12,574 nt of DNA from Gemmataceae bacterium (GTDB lineage: Bacteria > Planctomycetota > Planctomycetia > Gemmatales > Gemmataceae): contig JAOAAM010000609.1 of NCBI GenBank assembly GCA_026418875.1, positions 1-12,574 of the forward strand, written 5' to 3'. Below are positions 8,520 through 12,574 of the stretch, piece after piece (within the stretch, counting starts at the first letter, position 1; every line of letters starts with the position of its first letter). The notes beneath the pieces are model-generated. The model was not told the origin of the DNA. It made no database searches and saw nothing but the letters and a program-made list of their open reading frames with translations. The position numbers and the translations under genes were made by a program.

Positions 8520-8869
8520 AGCGTCTCCGACGATAGATTTGGAATGGATGGTCTGCCGAATCGGGAGTACGACTCCCTGCCAGACGCAAGCATTGAACAA
8601 AATGCATCCACGGCAGCAAGGTAGTGGAAAAATTTTTTTAAAGGCTATTTATGCACCATGTCCAAGATGCCTGCTGGGAATTGTGCTCGATGCTTTGGTC
8701 CCGAAACTTCGGGAACGTGCACTAAGTAGCCCAAATTGTGAACTTTTGCGTTGTTTTGCTAGGATCTGGTTAAGAGACGACGGTCCATTCGATGGTCGGC
8801 AAGCTGTTGGGTCGTGGTGTAATCAGCTGGCATGCGGCAAAAAGTTTTGCGAAGAGCCTGTCTAGAACG
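8520..8869. other. Gene-free spacer upstream of PEP-CTERM gene
   Basis: No open frame here is convincing. It must carry the minus-strand promoter of the PEP-CTERM gene; an AT-rich block at 8627-8642 (runs of A then T) is the likeliest place, but the -35/-10 match is poor. Near the right end, GCAAAA and TTTTGC around 8837-8850 form a short stem, and at 8854 there is a 14-base stretch resembling the IS5-type end at 12245. Confidence 0.4.
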
Positions 8870-9067
8870 CCTAAAGACCGCCTCGGTGGAGCGACAGTGA
8901 TTGAGGTGGAAAGAAAAGTAGAGTTGGACCAAATTGGGGGGTGACCACACCGAAACCATTACGGAGCCAAGCCATGGACGGCAGTATCCGAGTTTCCGCG
9001 TCGGAACGCGAGAGGTTGTTCGAGGTTTATCGGCGCGGAGGCGATCCGGAGCAGCGGCTGCGGGCGC
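8870..9067 (+). mobile_element. IS630-family left-end remnant with start of transposase
   Basis: Bases 8905-9065 align without gaps to the reverse complement of 11181-11341, at about 86 percent identity by eye (22 differences in 161). Weaker similarity extends left to about 8870. The remnant includes an intact transposase start at 8974 and about 31 codons (ASERERLFEVYRRGGDPEQR) before homology breaks at about 9067. Everything after that is lost, and the acetyltransferase gene starts only 37 bases later. The element may now supply that gene's upstream region. The family assignment comes from the longer copy at 10621-11272. Confidence 0.75.
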
Positions 9068-9103
9068 CTCACGCGAGGGTTTGCCGTCGGGGACAGGCTT
9101 CAA

Positions 9104-10126
9104 ATGAAGTTTCGCACCTTTCGAAACAGTGACCCCCCGGCCCTTTTGGAGATCTGGAACGAATCGGGCCTGGGTCGAGGTGCTTATCTAGTTCGCTCCA
9201 CTCTCTTGTTCGAATACTGCGTGTTTTCCAAACCCTACTTCGACTACTCGGGTTTGATTATTGCCGAGGACGAGGGTCGCCCCGTTGGCTTCGTTCACGC
9301 CGGTTTCGGACCCAACGCGGCGGAAACGAGCCTTTCCTTGGACACTGGAGTGATTTGTGCAGTGGCCGTTCGCCCCGATCGGCGTCGGCAGAAAATTGGC
9401 ACGCGGTTGATCGAGCAGGCAGTGAATTACCTCCGTCGGCAGGGGGCCAAGGAGATCATCGCCGGTGGCTGCCCACCGTACAATCCGTTTTATTTCGGAC
9501 TTTACGGCGGGGCGGATCTTCCCGGCTTCCTGCTGAGCGATCCGGCTGCCGATCCGTTCTTCACCCGCTTGGGATTCACCCCCTGGCGGACGTTTCACGT
9601 CTACGAGCGGCACCTCGAGGATTATCAATCGGTCGTCGATCCTCGTTTCGTCGCATTGCGAAGACGCTACGACGTGCAGTTGGTCCCGCAGCCGGACATC
9701 CCATCTTGGTGGCGTGAGTGCGTCCTCGGAGTGTTCGAGCCATTTGAATTTCGCTTGGCCGACCGACTCACAGGAATCCCTGCCGCCCGGGTGACCGGTT
9801 GGGAGATGAGCGCCGGTCGAGGCCCCGGGCCTGGTGCCATTGGCATCCTCGAGGTTTACGTCCGACCCGACGTCCGGAGGCAGGGGCTAGCTCGGTTCCT
9901 TTTGAACCAAATGATCCGATACATTCAGGAACAGTTCTTCCGGACCGTCGAGGTCCACGTCCCCGATGGCGACGAGGCGGCGACCAACTTGTTCCTCGGG
10001 TTGGGATTTCAGTGCGTGGATATCGGACGATCCTACCGCGAATCCGCTTCGACGAGTTCCGCTGAGCCGACGCTTCCCGCCGGTACCACTCACCCTCACC
10101 AGACCGGTGGTTCTCCTGTGCTGTAA
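9104..10126 (+). CDS. Double-domain GNAT family N-acetyltransferase
   Basis: Protein of 340 residues with two GNAT domains in tandem. Each has an acyl-CoA-binding signature: VICAVAVRPDRRRQKIGTRL at 83-102 and ILEVYVRPDVRRQGLARFLL at 248-267. The first domain ends with DPFFTRLGFTP (150-160) and the second with TNLFLGLGFQ (294-303), the usual strand-5 region. The tandem layout resembles mycothiol synthase (MshD), but planctomycetes are not known to make mycothiol and the substrate is unknown. The last 25-30 residues (Ser/Thr/Pro-rich) look non-conserved. The start is the first ATG with GNAT homology immediately after it (MKFRTFRNSDPPALLEIW); the Shine-Dalgarno (ACAGG) is weak. The 3' end overlaps the convergent DinB gene by 31 bases. 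Confidence 0.88.
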   Translation: MKFRTFRNSDPPALLEIWNESGLGRGAYLVRSTLLFEYCVFSKPYFDYSGLIIAEDEGRPVGFVHAGFGPNAAETSLSLDTGVICAVAVRPDRRRQKIGTRLIEQAVNYLRRQGAKEIIAGGCPPYNPFYFGLYGGADLPGFLLSDPAADPFFTRLGFTPWRTFHVYERHLEDYQSVVDPRFVALRRRYDVQLVPQPDIPSWWRECVLGVFEPFEFRLADRLTGIPAARVTGWEMSAGRGPGPGAIGILEVYVRPDVRRQGLARFLLNQMIRYIQEQFFRTVEVHVPDGDEAATNLFLGLGFQCVDIGRSYRESASTSSAEPTLPAGTTHPHQTGGSPVL

Positions 10127-10575
10127 CCTTGGGCCTGCACCAGCCATGCCATCTGCCCGATGTGGTTGTTGATGTGGGCGATCACCACCAAGAACAAACC
10201 AAATCGGGTATGAATGGGATGATTGCTGCTGACCGGCGCGGCCCAATCCGTGTCGCTCTGCTTCAAGATGGCGTCACGAACCAGGGAAACCGCGTCGCGA
10301 AATTTCGCCAACGCCTCTTCCGGTGAGGGTGGGTCGGGATCCGTGAACTCGCGTTCCCGGTCTCGGACATACCCCGTCCCGACTACCCCCGCACCGATGT
10401 AATGGTTCATGTTGCCGGTCAGATGCAGGACGAGATGTCCGAGACTGTTGCCGTAGGGGAAGGGCTTATGGTACACCCGATCCCTCGGCACGGCCCGCAG
10501 GTGCTTCTCGACGCGACCTGCCAGGTGATCCAGATACCGCACCATTTCGTCGGCCATCACGTCGCGTAAGCTCAT
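10096..10575 (-). CDS. DinB-fold protein (DUF1572-like), putative metal-dependent enzyme
   Basis: Four-helix DinB/YfiT-type protein, 159 residues, the normal size. The motif NSLGHLVLHLTGNMNHYIG at 43-61 is characteristic of the DUF1572-like branch, with His51 the likely first metal ligand. HINNHIGQ at 134-141 gives the HxxxH pair. These three histidines normally hold a divalent metal; relatives include thiol-dependent transferases and hydrolases, so a thiol-linked role is possible but unproven. The start at 10575 is chosen because GAGG lies eight bases upstream; the in-frame start at 10620 would add 15 residues reaching into the IS junction. It is convergent with the GNAT gene. Confidence 0.85.
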   Translation of the reverse strand: MSLRDVMADEMVRYLDHLAGRVEKHLRAVPRDRVYHKPFPYGNSLGHLVLHLTGNMNHYIGAGVVGTGYVRDREREFTDPDPPSPEEALAKFRDAVSLVRDAILKQSDTDWAAPVSSNHPIHTRFGLFLVVIAHINNHIGQMAWLVQAQGYSTGEPPVW

Positions 10576-10620
10576 GTCAGTCACCTCAACGGCCAAGCCG
10601 AGGCCTATAAATTGAGCCAA

Positions 10621-11272
10621 TCACCGGGCTGCAGAACGACCGCATCGGCCTGAGTCTCGGCGCGGACCCGCTTGGCCCACGCCGCCGCATCCAGGCCGAG
10701 CCGATCTTCGGGTTGGTATTCACATCAACCTCGTCCATGACCACCGCCACATGGTCCGCTGACAGTTTGCGCCGCCGTTTCCGGATTTTGCCGAGTTTCA
10801 CCGCATGGGCCGGATCCTTGGGGCCGAGCACCGGCCGAGGCCGCCGCCACACCAAGTTCGCCTCCCACAGACGTCGACGAACCGTCTCCAGCCTCACCCG
10901 AACCAAATCGTCCTCCTTCAGGACGAGGGCGACACACTCGCCACTGTAGCGGCTGCGAACGAAACCGAACCGAGTCGGCGAGTACTCCAGCACCTCACGC
11001 CAGGCCAACCTTAGCCACCACTCACGCACTGAGGCACGCCAACGACGCCGCCCCGCGATGCAGCCGGTCCCTTCCTCCAGGTAACACTTCCGCCAACGGT
11101 TGATGGTTGCGGTGCTTGTGTCGAGAAACTCGGCGATGACTACCCAGGTGACGCCGTCGCCGAGTCGCCGCAGAATGTTAGCCCGAAGCCGCTGCTCCGG
11201 ATCGCTTCCCCGCCGATCGACCTCGAACAAGCTCTCGCGGTCAGACGCGGAAAGTCGGATACTGCTGTCCCT
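10621..11272 (-). pseudogene. IS630-family transposase, truncated and missing its start
   Basis: Remnant of a Tc1/mariner-like IS630 transposase. From the position equivalent to the start in the left copy, the ATG has become AGG (11270-11272). The frame then stays open: SASDRESLFEVDRRGSDPEQ, a helix-turn-helix (VIAEFLDTSTATINRWRK), and MDEVDVNTNPKIGSAWM, which holds the first catalytic Asp of the DDE set. After about 10690 the match is lost, probably by frameshift, and the rest, including the second Asp and final Glu, is missing. The frame itself runs on to 10586 with non-homologous residues. A TTG at 11230 could start translation, but the product would be inactive. Confidence 0.85.
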
Positions 11273-11331
11273 AGCTTGGCTCCGAAATGGGTTTGATGTG
11301 GAAACCTCCCAATTTGGTTCAAGTCTACTTT

Positions 11332-11384
11332 ACTTTCCACCCCGATCACTGTCGCTCGACCGAGCAGCTATTTAGGTGGAAAGT
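11332..11384. repeat. Nested inverted repeats at the IS edge
   Basis: ACTTTCCACC (11332-11341) and GGTGGAAAGT (11375-11384) are perfect inverted copies 33 bases apart. Inside them GCTCG-AC-CGAGC forms a smaller stem. The outer decamer matches the start of the conserved IS block, so this may be a terminal repeat or a second, inverted element end. Confidence 0.5.
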
Positions 11385-11483
11385 GATTTGGCCGGAAGCA
11401 CCCTTTCGCGCAGTTATGACATGGGCTCGGATCATTGAGTACTGACCGACTAACATCGTATCACCGATGGTGGTTAGTGGCTT

Positions 11484-11512
11484 TTGAAGTGTCATTAACC
11501 ACTAGATTAAAT
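11484..11512 (+). promoter_or_regulatory. Possible sigma-70 promoter
   Basis: TTGAAG (11484-11489) and TTAAAT (11507-11512) are separated by 17 bases; each matches four of six consensus positions. It lies inside an inverted repeat (11470-11479 with 11493-11502) and would give a transcript of about 155 bases ending at the terminator at 11653. A chance match in AT-rich DNA is quite possible. Confidence 0.2.
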
Positions 11513-11518
11513 TACGAA

Positions 11519-11678
11519 GGGTTAGCTAACTATTTCAGTGTTGGCCTTCCTATCAGGACTATGATTATACCTCAGCGCCTAGCACGATATTAGTGTAAAT
11601 TGCCGTACTCCATCGGATTATCCACGACCTAAGTACGTTATGTCAAGAGTCTGGCTCTCAGGAGCCTTTCTTTTTGAC
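11519..11678 (+). ncRNA. Candidate small RNA ending in an intrinsic terminator
   Basis: Between a weak promoter and a good terminator lie a perfect 10-base palindrome (GTTAGCTAAC, 11521-11530), a 6-base stem (CGTACT 11604-11609 with AGTACG 11632-11637), and the terminator hairpin. No protein could be read from it. It does not match an RNA family I know. Confidence 0.2.
11642..11678 (+). terminator. Rho-independent terminator
   Basis: GGCTC-TCAG-GAGCC (11653-11666) is followed by TTTCTTTTT (11667-11675). Flanking GTCAA (11642-11646) and TTGAC (11674-11678) can pair as an outer stem. The T-run fits plus-strand termination. No protein gene lies upstream on that strand within the gene-free region, which is why a small RNA is suggested. 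Confidence 0.55.
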
Positions 11679-11957
11679 TGGTCCTGACCACCTAACCGAT
11701 ACAGCCGAAGACAGCTGATATGAAGAATCAATTAAACTACCACAGAGATTCCAGTCTGACGGGTCGCCGGGTTTGCGGAAGGGTGCCGCAGCTCCTGACC
11801 GACCGCGAGACACCCGAAATCCCTATTCCATTGAAGGAAAATTTCTTACAGATCTGCCTTCGGAGAGTATTGTTACGAAGCGTGTTCCTCTCGCGGAGCT
11901 ACTTCGGTTTTATCCGAGTTTCCCGGCCACACGAGTTGACGCCAAATGCTAAAAGGG

Positions 11958-11971
11958 ACGCCTCGAGGCGT
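11958..11971. repeat. Perfect 14-base palindrome
   Basis: ACGCCTCGAGGCGT is fully self-complementary, is preceded by AAAAGGG and followed by TTTCTC. As RNA it would form a short stem with a TCGA loop and a weak T-run. It belongs to the hairpin-rich zone. Confidence 0.5.
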
Positions 11972-12038
11972 TTTCTCGCTTCCGCCTTTCCCCCAACGAG
12001 TTGCGACAATCCGCCGCTTTGGCCAAAACTCTCTGGTT

Positions 12039-12105
12039 CGAGAGAAATCTCTCGGGGTCCGAAAGGAACCTTACAGGTTCCTCTCGCACCCCGAAATTCT
12101 CCCGC
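12039..12105. repeat. Long imperfect hairpin
   Basis: The core is AGGAACCT-TAC-AGGTTCCT at 12064-12082. It extends outward through 12060-12062/12084-12086 and TCGGGGT (12052-12058)/ACCCCGA (12088-12094), giving 18 pairs with two single mismatches. With a small bulge, CGAGAGAAAT (12039-12048) can continue the pairing towards about 12105. CGAGAG-AAAT-CTCTCG (12039-12054) also forms a competing 6-base stem, so the fold may switch. Confidence 0.65.
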
Positions 12106-12173
12106 CAACACTCTCCGACTCTCGGGTTAACAACCCCCTCGGAGTTAACAGCCCGTTTCCTCTCGCACCCCGA
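12078..12173. repeat. 17-base direct repeat, 79 bases apart
   Basis: TTCCTCTCGCACCCCGA occurs at 12078-12094 and 12157-12173, identical. The first copy is the right arm of the long hairpin; the second has no obvious pairing partner nearby. A third partial copy (TTCCTCTCGC) lies at 11885-11894. Confidence 0.7.
12113..12144. repeat. Two-part hairpin
   Basis: GGGTT-AAC-AACCC (12124-12136) sits inside CTCCGA (12113-12118) and TCGGAG (12139-12144), with an asymmetric internal loop. It falls between the two 17-base direct repeats. Confidence 0.5.
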
Positions 12174-12194
12174 TGCCTCATTTCGAACTGCGGC

Positions 12195-12229
12195 CGGGTA
12201 GGTAACCCGTAGCGGGACTGTTCTCCCGC
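12195..12229. repeat. Two adjacent short hairpins
   Basis: CGGGT-AGGTA-ACCCG (12195-12209) is followed two bases later by GCGGGA-CTGTTC-TCCCGC (12212-12229). Both stems are perfect. They end 15 bases before the IS5-type end. Confidence 0.5.
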
Positions 12230-12244
12230 CTCCAGCTCCTCGCA

Positions 12245-12574
12245 GAGCCTATCTATAAAAAGGTCTCGACCGAAGTTAGGGCTGTTGGTAAACTATGGGC
12301 CATGAGATGGAACTCATATCGGAGCGACCTCACGGATCGTCATTAGCAACGGATCATGCATCTGATCCCCGCCCCCAAGCCCGGCGGTCGGCCAGCCAAG
12401 CACAGCCGCCGGGAAATCGAGAACATCATCTGATATTTGATCCGCGAGGGCTGCACCTGGCGAGCGTTGCCGCACGGGTTGCCCCCGTATCGGATTGTCT
12501 TTTACCCCTTTCGGCTCTGGCGTGGCGACGGCACTTAGCAACGGGTCAACGATGCCTTGCGGACGGAGGTGTGG
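12245..12574 (+). mobile_element. IS5-type insertion sequence, left part (runs off window)
   Basis: The element probably begins at GAGCCTATCTATAAA (12245), 57 bases before the transposase start, a position and sequence type that suit an IS5-family terminal repeat. The right end is outside the window, so the repeat cannot be confirmed. A 14-base near-match lies at 8854-8867. Confidence 0.5.
12302..12574 (+). pseudogene. IS5-type (DUF4096-like) transposase with three in-frame stops
   Basis: From ATG at 12302 one frame reads MRWNSYRSDLTDRH, stop, QRIMHLIPAPKPGGRPAKHS, then REGCTWRALPHGLPPYR, FRLWRGDGT, stop, QRVNDALRTEV. This is the N-terminal domain of IS4/IS5-superfamily transposases; the catalytic core would lie beyond the window. 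Stops are at 12344 (TAG), 12431 (TGA) and 12536 (TAG). The first and third sit where relatives have tryptophan, consistent with TGG to TAG changes. No frameshift is needed, so decay is by point mutation and fairly recent. It is not translatable as a transposase. Confidence 0.85.

Larger units (their letters stand above)
10621..11384 (-). mobile_element. IS630-family element remnant, right-hand copy
   Basis: This is the longer of two related copies, oriented opposite to the one at 8870. It keeps the 5' untranslated end and about half of the transposase. Its outer limit is unclear: homology to the left copy weakens beyond 11341, and a 10-base inverted repeat (11332-11341 with 11375-11384) straddles that edge. 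The inner break lies at about 10620-10690, just upstream of the DinB gene. Confidence 0.7.
11385..12244. other. Long gene-free stretch rich in inverted repeats
   Basis: About 860 bases with no recognisable gene. Open frames of 60-136 codons exist on both strands between 11720 and 12212, but they overlap each other and cross strong hairpins, and none resembles a known protein. The left part (to about 11700) is AT-rich and contains a possible small RNA with a terminator. The right part (11885-12230) is packed with hairpins and short direct repeats. Confidence 0.6.

Noticed and set aside
8759..9103. Minus-strand open frame of 114 codons
   Set aside because: It is antisense to the IS630 remnant, whose coding strand is established by the second copy.
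11618..11626. TTATCCACG, an 8 of 9 match to a DnaA box
   Set aside because: It is single, with no second box or AT-rich unwinding element and no replication gene nearby, so an origin is not supported.
12035..12054. GGTTCGAG resembling a tRNA T-loop
   Set aside because: The bases after the loop do not pair as a T-stem, and no acceptor or anticodon arm fits; it is part of the CGAGAG/CTCTCG hairpin.
11720..12130. Plus-strand open frame of 136 codons in the hairpin-rich zone
   Set aside because: Its composition is not protein-like for this genome, it crosses the palindromes and most of the long hairpin, and opposite-strand frames of similar quality overlap it.
11885..12173. Repeated TTCCTCTCGC segments as a CRISPR array
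   Set aside because: Only two full copies, spacing irregular relative to the third, and no cas genes in the window.
12302..12574. TAG/TGA stop-codon readthrough or reassignment in the transposase
   Set aside because: All other genes here end normally at TAG, TGA or TAA, so simple pseudogene decay explains the stops.

Overview
The window looks like planctomycete chromosome, most likely Gemmataceae, though the genus cannot be fixed from the sequence. This rests on the combination of a large membrane-anchored Hanks-type kinase translationally coupled to an ECF sigma gene of the planctomycete kinase-associated kind, a PEP-CTERM protein, high-GC coding DNA, and degenerate IS630 and IS5-type elements.

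Left part (1-3043): the 3' end of a primary-type sigma-70 gene on the plus strand converges on a minus-strand set. Reading leftward, this set is a small secreted protein of unknown function, a membrane-anchored tyrosine/dual-specificity phosphatase, and an LptF/LptG-type permease. The phosphatase and permease are 11 bases apart and probably co-transcribed.

Middle (3044-7703): about 800 bases without a gene carry a tight cluster of GATC sites and, just before the kinase, two hairpins, one of which can hide the ribosome binding site. The 1090-residue kinase follows. Its kinase domain and extreme C-terminus are GC-rich, while the central sensor part is visibly AT-richer. Its stop overlaps the start of an ECF sigma gene (ATGA), but that sigma gene ends after region 2 and has no DNA-binding region 4. 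It also contains a perfect 20-base palindrome.

Right part (7418-12574): accessory DNA. A PEP-CTERM exported protein lies on the minus strand. A convergent pair follows, a double-GNAT acetyltransferase and a DinB-fold protein, bracketed by two diverged copies of the same IS630-family left end in inverted orientation. Beyond this are about 870 bases without a recognisable gene but dense in inverted repeats, including a possible small RNA with a terminator and a long hairpin near a 17-base direct repeat. The window ends in an IS5-type transposase pseudogene with three in-frame stops.

Functionally, the left side is a core transcription and envelope neighbourhood. The kinase/sigma pair is a signalling unit that has apparently lost its output arm. 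The right side is a decaying mobile-element zone that has captured or bracketed two small-molecule enzymes. No complete novel system is proved. The best leads are the kinase leader hairpin, the inverted IS arms around the GNAT/DinB pair, and the hairpin-dense gene-free stretch.
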